Of a DNA stretch of 64,000 nt, positions 33,882-42,899 are shown in pieces. A model generated the notes under the pieces. The model searched no databases and had not been told where the DNA came from. It worked only from the letters and a program-made list of their open reading frames with translations. Source of the stretch: Arcanobacterium sp. (GTDB lineage Bacteria; Actinomycetota; Actinomycetes; Actinomycetales; Actinomycetaceae); NCBI GenBank assembly GCA_022778805.1, contig JALFSN010000006.1, positions 1 to 64,000 on the forward strand. The letters are read 5' to 3'. The position numbers and the translations under genes are program-made. Positions within the stretch are counted from its first letter, which is position 1, and the number at the start of each line of letters is the position of its first letter.

Positions 33882-34933
33882 ACATCATCGATTTCAACGC
33901 AGCCTCACCCATCGATGACGTGTTTTATGGCGGTGACGGCGGGCCTAAAACGCCTATCTGGTTTGACGGCGATGTATGGATGCTCAAGTGGCCAAAATCA
34001 ACCAAAACCACGCAATCACCTCACCTCTCCTACACGACGAATCCGCTCAGTGAGTACCTCGGCTCACAGATATACCGCTCTATCGGGATACCGGCGCACA
34101 GCACACTCTTAGGCGTCAGAAGCGGAAAAGTAGTAGTAGCATGCAAAGATTTCACATTTGAAAACGGGCGTGAAATTGCACGCCTCGTACCATTCAACGA
34201 AATTAAAAACCGCCACATGGCAAGCGACCTAGATTCATACAGTGGAACTGGATCTGGGACGTTGCTAAGCGAAGTTCTCGACACGCTCCACAATCAGCCA
34301 ACTCTACGATCCACATCAGGAGTACAGGAACACTTCTGGGACATGTTTATCATTGATGCGCTCATCGGCAACAATGATAGAAACAATGGAAACTGGGGGT
34401 TACTGCAGTCATTAAACAATCGCAGTTACTCACTAGCGCCCGTATTTGACAATGGGGCAGCTTTTTTCAACAAGCGTAGCGTAGAACAATTCACGCAACG
34501 CTCACTTGATGCCCATTTACTACGCGATGACACTTACGGTTCCCCACGCTGCGCATTCACAGAGATCAGACACGACGGACAGCAGCATCACATTAAACCA
34601 TTCGACTTCATCACCCAAGGCCGTAGCAGCGAGTGCTCACAAGCGCTCTCACGTATCATGTCCAAAATTGACATGGAAGAAATCGATCGCATAATCGACG
34701 ATATCCCCACAAGCGCATACGGACTGGACATCATGCCCGACATACAGCGAGACTTTTATAAACGCATCATCCATATCCGCTATACCGAAAAACTGCTGCC
34801 AGCACTTGAGAACATCGCCAAACTAGCCGCGCCAAAGCCCCACCTCATCATGGGAAAAGCAGACGTACAGGATGCCGCGCACAGCGCCAGCTATGCGAAG
34901 TCCCCGACTCCGAAGAGCCAGGGACTTGACTAG
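33878..34933 (+). CDS. HipA-like (CtkA-type) kinase
   Basis: A 351-residue protein with the HipA kinase fold lacking the usual N-subdomain-1: W-M-L-K-W-P-K (ATP lysine, about 30), D-A-L-I-G-N-N-D-R-N-N-G-N-W-G (catalytic loop, about 160-175) and P-V-F-D-N-G-A-A-F (metal-binding, about 190). Such stand-alone kinases resemble Helicobacter CtkA and HipT-type toxins, which phosphorylate tRNA synthetases or other proteins. AAGGAAA precedes ATG 33878. The stop codon lies directly against the 3' end of the oppositely oriented tRNA-fMet. No HipB antitoxin is present; a small overlapping frame upstream is the only candidate partner. Confidence 0.82.
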   Translation: MNIIDFNAASPIDDVFYGGDGGPKTPIWFDGDVWMLKWPKSTKTTQSPHLSYTTNPLSEYLGSQIYRSIGIPAHSTLLGVRSGKVVVACKDFTFENGREIARLVPFNEIKNRHMASDLDSYSGTGSGTLLSEVLDTLHNQPTLRSTSGVQEHFWDMFIIDALIGNNDRNNGNWGLLQSLNNRSYSLAPVFDNGAAFFNKRSVEQFTQRSLDAHLLRDDTYGSPRCAFTEIRHDGQQHHIKPFDFITQGRSSECSQALSRIMSKIDMEEIDRIIDDIPTSAYGLDIMPDIQRDFYKRIIHIRYTEKLLPALENIAKLAAPKPHLIMGKADVQDAAHSASYAKSPTPKSQGLD

Positions 34934-35007
<74 letters not shown>

Positions 35008-35301
35008 CCGACTATGTGCCATGCGGCACTGCTCGCTGCGACGTAAGACTACGCCGTAGCGGAACTTCTCCAAGATAGCACATCTCACGAGAATCCGCCA
35101 GCAGGCGGCATACCATCCATGCGAGAGACACCTCACGCACCGCCGCACTCCCAAATAGAACCCACGCGCCGACCTAAATCTTCCACAACCAGCTACAATC
35201 AAACCAGACATTCGCTGTTGTACGTCAAACTAGAACCTGCCTCGTCAATCTTCTACTTTGTCCGCCTTCTGCCCTGTCTATAAAATCCCTGAGGAGGAAC
35301 A

Positions 35302-36090
35302 ATGCTCGCACACTACGAAGTGGGGGATCCCCGCAACCCTATGGTGGTATGTGTACACGGAGTGTGCGACGTCAGCGCACAGTGGGCGGATCTCATGCAG
35401 CGCCTGGCAGATCGCTACTTCCTCATCGCGTTTGACTCCCTCGGGCATGGCCTCTCCCCGCGATATACGCAAGCCGAACTTGCTACCCCTGGAGACGCCG
35501 CTATGGACGCCTTAGCCCAAGCACTCGAATTCCAAGAGCATCTGCACGGCAAACGCGCCGCCGTCATCGCCCATTCAATGGGAGCAGCAATCAGCTCCAA
35601 GCTCGCAGCGCATCGGCCAGAACTATTCGCTGGGCTTCTCCTGGAAGACCCCGCATGGCTCAACGATCAGCAGCGCGCAGGCTACCTCAGCCGCAGCGCC
35701 GAGCAAGTCGCTCTGAGCACTATGTGGCGCGGCGATCCTGTGAAGAATCTGAAAGGCAACGTGCACCTGCGTCCTCACTGGAGCAGCACCTCGCACACCG
35801 CCTGGGCGTATGGGAAAACGCTGGTCGATCCGCGCCTCATCGCCACTGGAGTGGTGAGCTTTCCCGAGCCATGGGAAGAGGTAGCAGCAGCCATCACCGT
35901 GCCGACCGTGGTCATTACTTCCGACACCGATAGCGTCCTCGTGGGGAAAACTGGTGCCGCCGCCATTGCCCAGCTCGCTAATCCGGCGATCAACGTCGAG
36001 ATTATCCCTGGTACAAGCCACACGGTACGGCTCGATGCCCCTGAAGAGTTTTATGCCACTGTCAATCAGCACCTCTCTGCGTGGCTCTGA
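35302..36090 (+). CDS. alpha/beta hydrolase
   Basis: A 262-residue hydrolase: oxyanion region V-H-G-V-C-D near 18, nucleophile elbow A-H-S-M-G-A (about 90-95), acid T-S-D-T-D-S-V near 212 and His in G-T-S-H-T-V-R near 241. The substrate is unknown; the length and spacing fit epoxide-hydrolase/esterase-like enzymes. GAGGAGG stands 6 bp before ATG 35302. It is convergent with the regulator gene, with a GTGACG-N-CGTCAC site between them. Confidence 0.88.
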   Translation: MLAHYEVGDPRNPMVVCVHGVCDVSAQWADLMQRLADRYFLIAFDSLGHGLSPRYTQAELATPGDAAMDALAQALEFQEHLHGKRAAVIAHSMGAAISSKLAAHRPELFAGLLLEDPAWLNDQQRAGYLSRSAEQVALSTMWRGDPVKNLKGNVHLRPHWSSTSHTAWAYGKTLVDPRLIATGVVSFPEPWEEVAAAITVPTVVITSDTDSVLVGKTGAAAIAQLANPAINVEIIPGTSHTVRLDAPEEFYATVNQHLSAWL

Positions 36091-36140
36091 TTGCCTAGCT
36101 CTGATGTCACTCGTAGATGCTCGCATGCGTGCTGCTATGC

Positions 36141-36153
36141 GTGACGACGTCAC
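36141..36153. promoter_or_regulatory. 13-bp palindrome GTGACGACGTCAC
   Basis: Second perfect GTGACG-N-CGTCAC site, between two convergent genes, where a promoter operator would not be expected. Confidence 0.6.
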
Positions 36154-36160
36154 TCACGCA

Positions 36161-37015
36161 TCAGCTATCGACGCTCGCACCCTTTTCTAGAACGGCTGCA
36201 CCGCCATGCAGTTCAGAGCCACTCGTAGAGTCAGGACCACTCGTAGAACCACTGATAATTCTTCTCAACGGGGCGTAGTGCTGCTCCACCGCTTCCAGGT
36301 AGCCTCCCAGATCTCCCCGCTCAGCGGCGTCAAGCATATGCTGATGGGCTATTGCAGTTTCCCTGATCTCAGGGCTACTCGGCTCACTCAAGCTGGGGAT
36401 GATCGTCTGATGCACGAGCCACATCGCCCCCGTGAGCTGACGGAGAAGATCATTGCCGAGGCATTCGAACACACCTAAATGAAAAGCGATATCCTCCTCC
36501 AGATATTGCTCTCCACGCATAGATCGCTGAATCATTTTCTCCACAATAGCGTGGAGTTTCTCATGGTGTGCACCGTGCAGAGCTTTCACAAGATCCGGAG
36601 CAACACCGCAGTCAATCGCATAGCGAGTGGCCACCACTTCCCCAAATACTTTTTGACCATGCGCGGTATCGGGATCTTCTAAAGCATTCCGAATGACGAG
36701 CGTATCGACGAGCGGGTGCAAAGACATATTCCCTACAAAGCTGCCGCGCCCCCGCTGCACTACTACGATGTCAAGCGCTTCCAATTTTCGCAGCGCCTCA
36801 CGCACAGACGACCGCGAGACCCGCAACAGCTTGCACAATTCTGATTCGCTGGGAAGAGCATCTCCTGGACTGAGATGATTCGAGAGAATATACAACTTGA
36901 TAGCATCCATCGTCGCCGTTGAACGATTTTGAGGAGCAAGCCGTTTCGCTTCCCCTGGAAAAAAATCGGCAGGATATTTTTCCATATACGCTTGAAATGA
37001 CTTGTCAGACAACAT
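36161..37015 (-). CDS. nanR: FadR/GntR-family regulator of the sialic acid locus
   Basis: A 284-residue repressor: winged helix of GntR type (A-I-K-L-Y-I-L-S-N-H-L-S-P-G-D-A-L-P-S-E-S-E-L then V-S-R-S-S-V-R-E-A-L-R-K-L) at about 35-100, followed by the helical FCD effector domain with metal-ligand-like residues D-I-A-F-H and the His in I-A-H-Q-H-M-L. A Ser/Gly-rich tail ends it. The palindrome TTGTCAGACAA lies over its start codon and recurs before the transporter operon, so it should repress itself and the nan genes. The symbol is assigned by context; the ligand (ManNAc-6-P, GlcN-6-P or sialic acid) is unknown. ATG 37015 has only GAGGG directly before it. Confidence 0.8.
   Translation of the reverse strand: MLSDKSFQAYMEKYPADFFPGEAKRLAPQNRSTATMDAIKLYILSNHLSPGDALPSESELCKLLRVSRSSVREALRKLEALDIVVVQRGRGSFVGNMSLHPLVDTLVIRNALEDPDTAHGQKVFGEVVATRYAIDCGVAPDLVKALHGAHHEKLHAIVEKMIQRSMRGEQYLEEDIAFHLGVFECLGNDLLRQLTGAMWLVHQTIIPSLSEPSSPEIRETAIAHQHMLDAAERGDLGGYLEAVEQHYAPLRRIISGSTSGPDSTSGSELHGGAAVLEKGASVDS
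37002..37012. promoter_or_regulatory. operator over the regulator start codon
   Basis: TTGTCAGACAA (TTGTCTGACAA on the other strand) fits the FadR/FCD operator form TNGTNNNACNA. It covers codons 2-5 of the regulator gene. The same word in front of the transporter operon (47747-47757) makes this the likely binding site of the regulator. Confidence 0.65.
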
Positions 37016-37224
37016 ACCCTCATTATACGGGAAAGGACTGCGATCTCTGCGATTCTATCTGCGCGAATTCGAGATAGTTCGATTAGTTCGAGGTGGCTCG
37101 ATTGAGTAGCTCGCGCGGCTCTCCCAGGCTGGCAGAAGTGAACAGCTGGCAGAGGTGAGCAAGCAGAGTTCGCAGCACATTGGCGCATAGAACCGCATTG
37201 ACATATGGAACGGGGCACAGCAGC

Positions 37225-39042
37225 ATGGGAGATGTTCGATACACAGTCGTAGGAAATCCTACTCGCGGCACTATTGTGGCTTTCACGGATACGACTTTTA
37301 GGAGTTCTTGCGCCGGTGCGGCAGATACAACCGGTGCGGCCGGTACAGCCAGTGCAACCAGTGCGGCAGATTCGCCCAGCATAGTCGATCGCCTCAGTGC
37401 CGCCGTGGGGACACACTGGCGAATCGTCGCGGTGGAAAATTTGGGCGTCGAAGAGCTAGGTGCTGCCGCAGATTTTTCACCAGCTGTTTCGGCAGCGGCG
37501 TCAGCTGCCTCAACCTCATCGCTGAATGCGCCCAATACGGCTATAGCGGAGCGAGCTATGCATTTCACCATTGCTCGGATAGATGAGACGCACGATCACG
37601 GCGTCGTTCTTTTTGGAAGCGGGCGTGGGGCAGCGCTTGCAGCGCATGTAGCGCGGCGCATCCCTCAAGCCGTCATCGCTCTCATACTCGACTCCGCGCC
37701 GACAGCCGCTCTCGACGCCGCCGCACTGTTCACCAATGCCAGTGCCGCCATCACTACCGCTACCGACGTTACTGATACTGATACCGCCAATGCTGATATC
37801 ACTGCCGCAAACCGCCAAGATAAGCGTCAGGGCAGCTCTCCCACGGCAACGTCCGTGCCTTCTCTCCTGTCTCCCGACCCTCTCGATAGCGCGGCTATCT
37901 CTCATTTTCTTGACGCCGTTTACCCTGAGAGCCGCGAAGCGACGCCTTATATTGATCCGGAAATTCTCAGCATTATTCGTCAAGCTCCCGCTCCTGCACA
38001 CATCACGATTCGCCAGTCGCGCGAGCGCTCCGAGCACTTTTATCGTCCAGTGCAACTGCCCGATGGATTTCACATGGATATCCAGCAGCTCAGCGCGGAT
38101 ACGTCCGCAATCTCGGATTTGGCGGACTCACCGGATTCAGCAGCTCCGCGTAGCTTTGAAATGCGCCTCATCCGCGCAGAGGGCGAAATTGGCGCTATCC
38201 TGTTCGTCGTTCATGGCGGAGGGTATGTGGCTGGTACCGCCAAGGGGGAAGATATTCGATGCGTCGAAATGATTCGTGATTTCTCTGCGTACGTCTGGCC
38301 AAGTGGCGTGACGGCGACGCAGAGCCAACCAACCACCGTCAGCTATGCAAAAACGTTCCTCACCATTACTCCCGACTACGCACTGGCACCAGAGTATCCG
38401 CATCCAGCAGGGCTGCACGATACGCTTACCGCTCTGCGTTGGACTTTCGCCACGTTCCCTCACATCCCCGTGATTTTGTATGGCGATTCAGCGGGATCGG
38501 GGATGATTCGCCAGGTTCTTCACCACCTCGGTGAAGAAGAATTGGCTGCCATTGCCGGCGTCATAGCGCTGGAGCCTTGCCTGAGCCCGCGTATGGATAC
38601 CGCTTCTTTTGCTGGCTATCGCAATGGTCTTTCCTGGACTAAAGAATCAGCTGAGAATGCTTGGGAAGCCTACGGCATGGCCAACGCCGACGGGGCAGCT
38701 GCCCGCCTGGTAGCCGGCGGTATGGATAGCACCGCGGCAGCTGAGCAAGCCTACGGGTTTCCCATTCCTCCACTGGAGTCAGTGGGGTTGGAAGAAGTTG
38801 AGCCTCCACTCACCCAGCTGAGCGCGGCTTTCCCTGCCATACTCATCGTCATTAACCCCGCAGATACCTTACGAGATGAAGGCATCGCCTGGTTTACACA
38901 TCTCGCCGATCTCGGTGCGAATGTACAGATTCACTCGTATCCAGGCACCTTGCATGGCTGGCTCTCTGCCAGCGGCACTCGCACCTGGGAGCGAGTCCGC
39001 CACGATTTGCGGCCTTTCATAGCAGACGTGCTCGCACAGTAA
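37225..39042 (+). CDS. two-part alpha/beta hydrolase (HSL-type esterase)
   Basis: About 605 residues. The C-terminal 310 form an HSL/acetylesterase domain: V-V-H-G-G-G-Y-V-A-G (oxyanion), D-Y-A-L-A-P-E-Y-P-H-P, nucleophile G-D-S-A-G-S, acid in N-P-A-D-T-L-R and His in G-T-L-H-G-W. The N-terminal 270 residues look like a second, degenerate alpha/beta hydrolase part (L-F-G-S-G-R-G-A-A-L-A-A-H where a nucleophile elbow would stand) broken by two Ala/Thr/Asp-rich inserts. ATG 37225 is my choice; TTG 37180 is in frame. Next to the nan genes, a sialate O-acetylesterase is a possible role, but that is only a guess from position. It is divergent from the regulator. Confidence 0.75.
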   Translation: MGDVRYTVVGNPTRGTIVAFTDTTFRSSCAGAADTTGAAGTASATSAADSPSIVDRLSAAVGTHWRIVAVENLGVEELGAAADFSPAVSAAASAASTSSLNAPNTAIAERAMHFTIARIDETHDHGVVLFGSGRGAALAAHVARRIPQAVIALILDSAPTAALDAAALFTNASAAITTATDVTDTDTANADITAANRQDKRQGSSPTATSVPSLLSPDPLDSAAISHFLDAVYPESREATPYIDPEILSIIRQAPAPAHITIRQSRERSEHFYRPVQLPDGFHMDIQQLSADTSAISDLADSPDSAAPRSFEMRLIRAEGEIGAILFVVHGGGYVAGTAKGEDIRCVEMIRDFSAYVWPSGVTATQSQPTTVSYAKTFLTITPDYALAPEYPHPAGLHDTLTALRWTFATFPHIPVILYGDSAGSGMIRQVLHHLGEEELAAIAGVIALEPCLSPRMDTASFAGYRNGLSWTKESAENAWEAYGMANADGAAARLVAGGMDSTAAAEQAYGFPIPPLESVGLEEVEPPLTQLSAAFPAILIVINPADTLRDEGIAWFTHLADLGANVQIHSYPGTLHGWLSASGTRTWERVRHDLRPFIADVLAQ

Positions 39043-39064
39043 TAGCTATTTCACAGCCGCAGCA

Positions 39065-39748
39065 TCACTGCTCGACGGCCGCTTTGAACCAACCGGTGAT
39101 ACTCGTAGGATGCGTAATCGCCGTACCGACGACGGCGGCGTAAGCACCGGCAGCCATGACGGCGGCCGCCTGCTCAGGGGTGTGTATCCGCCCCTCGCAT
39201 ATTACGGGTACCTCGGGGAACGCCGTCACCATGTGAGAGAGCAACTCTATATCCGGCCCGTCCGTCTTTGGACGATCTCCGGTATAGCCAGCGAGCGTCG
39301 TCGAGATGATATCCGTACCCGCTTCGACGGCACGCTGGGCATCCTCAAATGAACCGCAATCTGCCATCAGAATAGCACCCTCGCTGTGCAGCTGCGCTAC
39401 CGTCTCCTTGTAGCTCCGGCCATCCAGACGTGGCCGACCAGTGGCATCGAGAGCCACAATATCGGCGCCCGCCATGATGCAAGCGCGAGCATGTCGCAAC
39501 GACGGAGTGATAAATACTCCCTCATGCCCTTCTTTCCAGATTCCAATCACCGGAATCTCCACGCGGCCTTTGATAGCCGAAATATCGGAGAGCCCCTGAC
39601 AGCGGATAGCCCCTGCTCCGCCAATTTCCGCCGCACGCGCCATCTGCGCCATCGTCTCCGGACAGCGCAGCGGTTCACCTGGATACGCTTGGCATGAAAC
39701 AATCAGTTTTCCTCGAATTGCATCAAGCACGTCGCTCTTTGCCGTCAT
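39065..39748 (-). CDS. nanE: N-acetylmannosamine-6-phosphate 2-epimerase
   Basis: Converts ManNAc-6-P to GlcNAc-6-P in sialic acid breakdown. The 227-residue TIM barrel begins with L-I-V-S-C-Q-A-Y-P-G-E-P-L, the NanE start, and has I-G-I-W-K, V-A-L-D-A-T-x-R-P-R, the catalytic-loop M-A-D-C-G-S and phosphate-binding V-I-C-E-G-R-I-H-T and V-V-G-T-A-I-T-H-P. AGGGG lies 6 bp before ATG 39748. It is the last gene of the nan run on the minus strand, 173 bp after the kinase gene, with its own palindrome in that gap. Confidence 0.95.
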   Translation of the reverse strand: MTAKSDVLDAIRGKLIVSCQAYPGEPLRCPETMAQMARAAEIGGAGAIRCQGLSDISAIKGRVEIPVIGIWKEGHEGVFITPSLRHARACIMAGADIVALDATGRPRLDGRSYKETVAQLHSEGAILMADCGSFEDAQRAVEAGTDIISTTLAGYTGDRPKTDGPDIELLSHMVTAFPEVPVICEGRIHTPEQAAAVMAAGAYAAVVGTAITHPTSITGWFKAAVEQ

Positions 39749-39868
39749 GTTTGCCCCTATCTACCTCTGATATATCAGCCGTGCAGCCAGTTTCACATTG
39801 GGATATACGCGCAACTGGATGCACACCCTTGAATGAATTGATGAACGAAACAGCCTTATGTATGGGCG

Positions 39869-39891
39869 TTATGCATGGACGTCATGCATAA
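39869..39891. promoter_or_regulatory. palindrome upstream of nanE
   Basis: TTATGCATG and CATGCATAA, perfect 9-bp inverted arms with a 5-bp spacer, in the 173-bp gap between the kinase gene and nanE. It could be an operator, a promoter part or a processing hairpin. Confidence 0.4.
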
Positions 39892-39921
39892 ACGAAAAGT
39901 GTGCATGTAAACTGTGGCACC

Positions 39922-40905
39922 TCAAGCCACACCGCTAGCGTATGACGAGACGGTGACGCCGGCGCGGCGAAACGCCTCGCGAGCAGCACCCAAGAGAGCT
40001 GCGTTGTTTTCCAGCTGTGCCCGGCGCAGATCAAGGGACTCCTCAAGATATGCGGGTAGCAGTTCGCGCAGCCGCGTCTCCATCGCATCCCACCACGCGC
40101 TGCCAACTTTCGGCACCCCACCGCCGAGCACAATCACCTCGGGATCCAGCATCATCACGTACCAACTCACGACTTCGCCGAGCCGGCGTCCAAGGGCGTG
40201 AGTGACGTCTAACGCCACCGGATCTCCCTCGGCAGCAAGCTCCATCACGAACTGGCGGCGTGCGGGATCATTCGCCGCAGCCCCGTGCGCCTGCTGGTAA
40301 AACTCCACCATTGCCGGCCCTGCAGAATTCTGCTCAAATTTTGCGGGCAGATTTCCATCGTTTATGTGCGGCTCGTCGGCAAAAGAGATTCTCGCCATTC
40401 CGATCTCTCCAGCCATGTGGTGTGCTCCTTCGAGCACAACGCCGTCAATGCAAAAAGCACATCCGACGCCAGTCCCCACAGCCACCATGAGCATCGAGCT
40501 AGCACCCGCTCCCGCACCCATCCACGATTCACCCACGGCGTGCGCATTGGCGTCATTGAGCACGTGAATTGGGACTTTTTCCGCCCAGGCTAAGCGTTCG
40601 CGCAAGCCCTGTGCAATATCAGTTCCCACCCAATCGAGAATTGTTCCCGAGGAGTGCACCACCATCCCTCGTGCGGTGTCAATCGCACCCGCAGCGCCAA
40701 TCCCAATGCCCGCCAGAGCAGTTTCGTCTAGAAGCTCATATTCGCGCTCAATGAGGCTTGCCAACGTATCGAGAATTGCTTCTCGCCCGCTGTGAGACGG
40801 CGTCGGAGCTTTAATTTTTTCGCTCAGCTGCCGTCCGGAAGAGTCAATCAGCGCAGCAGCCATTTTCGTTCCGCCGATATCGACGGCAATCGCCGTTTCT
40901 CCCAT
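39922..40905 (-). CDS. nanK: ROK-family N-acetylmannosamine kinase
   Basis: Phosphorylates ManNAc for NanE. The 327-residue protein starts A-I-A-V-D-I-G-G-T-K (phosphate 1 loop) and has H-V-L-N-D-A-N-A-H-A-V-G-E with the catalytic Asp, V-A-V-G-T-G-V-G-C-A (phosphate 2) and I-V-L-G-G-G-V in the adenosine region. After G-E-I-G-M the usual ROK zinc motif (C-x-C-G-x-x-G-C) is absent. Assignment as ManNAc kinase rests on position between nanA and nanE. AAAGGG stands before ATG 40905. Confidence 0.87.
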   Translation of the reverse strand: MGETAIAVDIGGTKMAAALIDSSGRQLSEKIKAPTPSHSGREAILDTLASLIEREYELLDETALAGIGIGAAGAIDTARGMVVHSSGTILDWVGTDIAQGLRERLAWAEKVPIHVLNDANAHAVGESWMGAGAGASSMLMVAVGTGVGCAFCIDGVVLEGAHHMAGEIGMARISFADEPHINDGNLPAKFEQNSAGPAMVEFYQQAHGAAANDPARRQFVMELAAEGDPVALDVTHALGRRLGEVVSWYVMMLDPEVIVLGGGVPKVGSAWWDAMETRLRELLPAYLEESLDLRRAQLENNAALLGAAREAFRRAGVTVSSYASGVA

Positions 40906-40966
40906 GGATATTCCCTTTCACCTTGGATAAGCCCAGTTTAGAGCCTGAATGCAGCCGATATGCAGA

Positions 40967-41000
40967 GGGAAGCCACAGTCGTTACCAATTGCGGCTTCCC
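40967..41000 (-). terminator. hairpin between nanA and nanK
   Basis: GGGAAGCC and GGCTTCCC (8-bp arms, 18-nt loop) lie between nanA and the kinase gene. It may limit read-through or protect the upstream mRNA. Confidence 0.4.
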
Positions 41001-41035
41001 CACCGGCACCCAGCAGCACCCGCAGTAGCGGTTTA

Positions 41036-41950
41036 CTAATCAAGCAATCCTACTGTGCGCATCACCTGCGCGACGTGCTCCACATTCTCCCCCGTCAGCG
41101 GAGCTACCGGACGCGGCATTTCGTTTGTGTCGAATACGCCGAGCAGCTGTAACGCGGTCTTGAATGCCCCAATGCCAGCGCCAAAACCATGCACGCCACT
41201 CACGTGCACAATCGTCATGAGATCAGCGAGACGATCTTGCTCTCTGCGCACAGCCTCCCAATCTCCCGCCTGGAACGCATTCCACTGCCGCACGTAGCCC
41301 ACGGGATCTACGTTGCCCAGCCCTGGCACGCATCCATCTGCACCGCTCATATATGCTCCATCGACCACTACTTCATGGCCGGTGAGCAGCTGCAGCGGAT
41401 GTCCGGCTTCCTCGTTGAGACGCGAGAGGAAACGGAAACCGACGTCGTCACCAGAAGAATCCTTCACCCCTTGCAAAACGCCCGCTTTGCCCAAATCAAG
41501 CACGAGATCATTGGGAAGTTTCCAGTGCACGCACACCGGAATATCGTAGGCCCATATCGGCAATTCAGTCGCCTCTCGCAGCAGCTCGAAATGCTTGCGA
41601 ATTTCGGTCACTCCTTGCAGGGCATAGAAAGGAGCCGTAGCCACCACCGCGTCTACCCCAATCTCTTCGGCCTGCCGAATGTTTTCGATCACGCGATCCG
41701 TCTCGGTGTCTATCACACCAGCGAGAATCGGAATACGCCCAGCGACGATGCGCTTAGCTTCACGCAGAATTTTCCCGCGGCGCTCGCTCGTCGAAAATAC
41801 TACTTCGCCGCTCGAACCGAGCACGAAAAGACCGTGAATTCCCGCGTCAATCATGCGGTTGATGTGGCGTTCTAGCGAAGGAACATCGAGTTCACCATTT
41901 TTTAGTGGGATGGATAGCGGCGGGACGATGCCGCGAATTGGCTTAGCCAT
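41036..41950 (-). CDS. nanA: N-acetylneuraminate lyase
   Basis: A DHDPS/NAL-family aldolase of 304 residues that splits sialic acid into ManNAc and pyruvate. The carboxylate-binding motif is G45-S-S-G-E49, the lyase form rather than the GTTGE of dihydrodipicolinate synthase; the Schiff-base lysine is K163 in G-V-K-D-S-S-G and the supporting tyrosine Y135 in A-Y-D-I-P. Other aldolases share this fold, so the call leans on NanE and the kinase next to it. AAGGAG precedes the start. It follows the transporter genes by about 100 bp. Confidence 0.88.
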   Translation of the reverse strand: MAKPIRGIVPPLSIPLKNGELDVPSLERHINRMIDAGIHGLFVLGSSGEVVFSTSERRGKILREAKRIVAGRIPILAGVIDTETDRVIENIRQAEEIGVDAVVATAPFYALQGVTEIRKHFELLREATELPIWAYDIPVCVHWKLPNDLVLDLGKAGVLQGVKDSSGDDVGFRFLSRLNEEAGHPLQLLTGHEVVVDGAYMSGADGCVPGLGNVDPVGYVRQWNAFQAGDWEAVRREQDRLADLMTIVHVSGVHGFGAGIGAFKTALQLLGVFDTNEMPRPVAPLTGENVEHVAQVMRTVGLLD

Positions 41951-42048
41951 TGTTCATTCTCTCCTTTTAGAGAATCGTATTTTTATTCGTGACGGCGATG
42001 CGCACGTTCCATGCGCTACGCGGACAACGCCGTCACGCGGTCTGTTCC

Positions 42049-42897
42049 TCAGCTGAGGTGCGGGTGGAGCAGGCTCGGCGCCGCTCCAAGAAGTTTGCGC
42101 GTATAGGGATCTTTCGGGTGAGCAAGCAGTTCCTTGGCCGGCCCTTCTTCCACCACGACGCCGGCATTCATCACGGCGATCCGATCTGAAATGTAGCGAA
42201 CCGTTTGAATATCATGCGAGATAAAGACCATCGCCAAACCGAGCTCCTGGCGCAGATCGCTCAGAAGATTGAGAATCTGCGCACGCACCGAGACGTCGAG
42301 AGCCGAGGTCGGCTCATCCGCAATAATCGCTTTCGGCCCCAGGGAGAGCGCGCGTGCAATTGCCACACGCTGACGCTGCCCACCAGAGAGCTGCCCTGGC
42401 AGCGCGCCCAGAGCGGAGAGCGGCAGACCGACGAGACCGAGCAGCTCACGAACGCGTTTTTCACGGGACGTTTCATCGCCGATCTTGTGTACACGCAGCG
42501 GATCAGCGAGCTGGTCTTGCACCGTCATACGCGGGTTGAGAGCCGTCGCGGGATCCTGGAAAACCACGGATACCACTTGCCCGATATGACGACGATCCTC
42601 AGCAGTTCGCTTCGTCACGTCCTTACCCATGAAGTACACCTTGCCGGCCGTCGCCACCTGGAGACCGCACATCACGTTGGCCGTCGTCGATTTACCGCAG
42701 CCAGACTCACCCACAATACCGAGCACTTTACCTGGCATAATCTTCATATCGACGCCGCGCACAGCGCGCACATGGTTGGGTTTGAAGATTGAGCCAGTGC
42801 GTGCCTTAAACGTGACTTCCACGCCTTGCAGCTCAATGATCGGCGTATCCAGATTGGTAGGCTCCACATGCGGCATAACCGATGCTGTGCTCGTCAT
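42049..42897 (-). CDS. peptide-family ABC transporter ATPase (DppF-like)
   Basis: A 282-residue ATPase: Walker A G-E-S-G-C-G-K-S-T-T (about 60), signature L-S-G-G-Q-R-Q-R-V-A-I-A-R-A, Walker B A-I-I-A-D-E-P-T-S-A-L-D, and a C-terminal oligopeptide-transporter tail with H-P-K-D-P-Y-T-R-x-L-L. It starts 3 bp past the fused permease-ATPase gene. With that protein it should power the sialic acid importer. Confidence 0.92.
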   Translation of the reverse strand: MTSTASVMPHVEPTNLDTPIIELQGVEVTFKARTGSIFKPNHVRAVRGVDMKIMPGKVLGIVGESGCGKSTTANVMCGLQVATAGKVYFMGKDVTKRTAEDRRHIGQVVSVVFQDPATALNPRMTVQDQLADPLRVHKIGDETSREKRVRELLGLVGLPLSALGALPGQLSGGQRQRVAIARALSLGPKAIIADEPTSALDVSVRAQILNLLSDLRQELGLAMVFISHDIQTVRYISDRIAVMNAGVVVEEGPAKELLAHPKDPYTRKLLGAAPSLLHPHLS

Positions 42898-42899
42898 AA

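Noticed and set aside
37083-37571. Minus-strand frame opposite the two-part hydrolase
   Set aside because: Shadow of an Ala/Thr-rich coding stretch; no motif or start signal.
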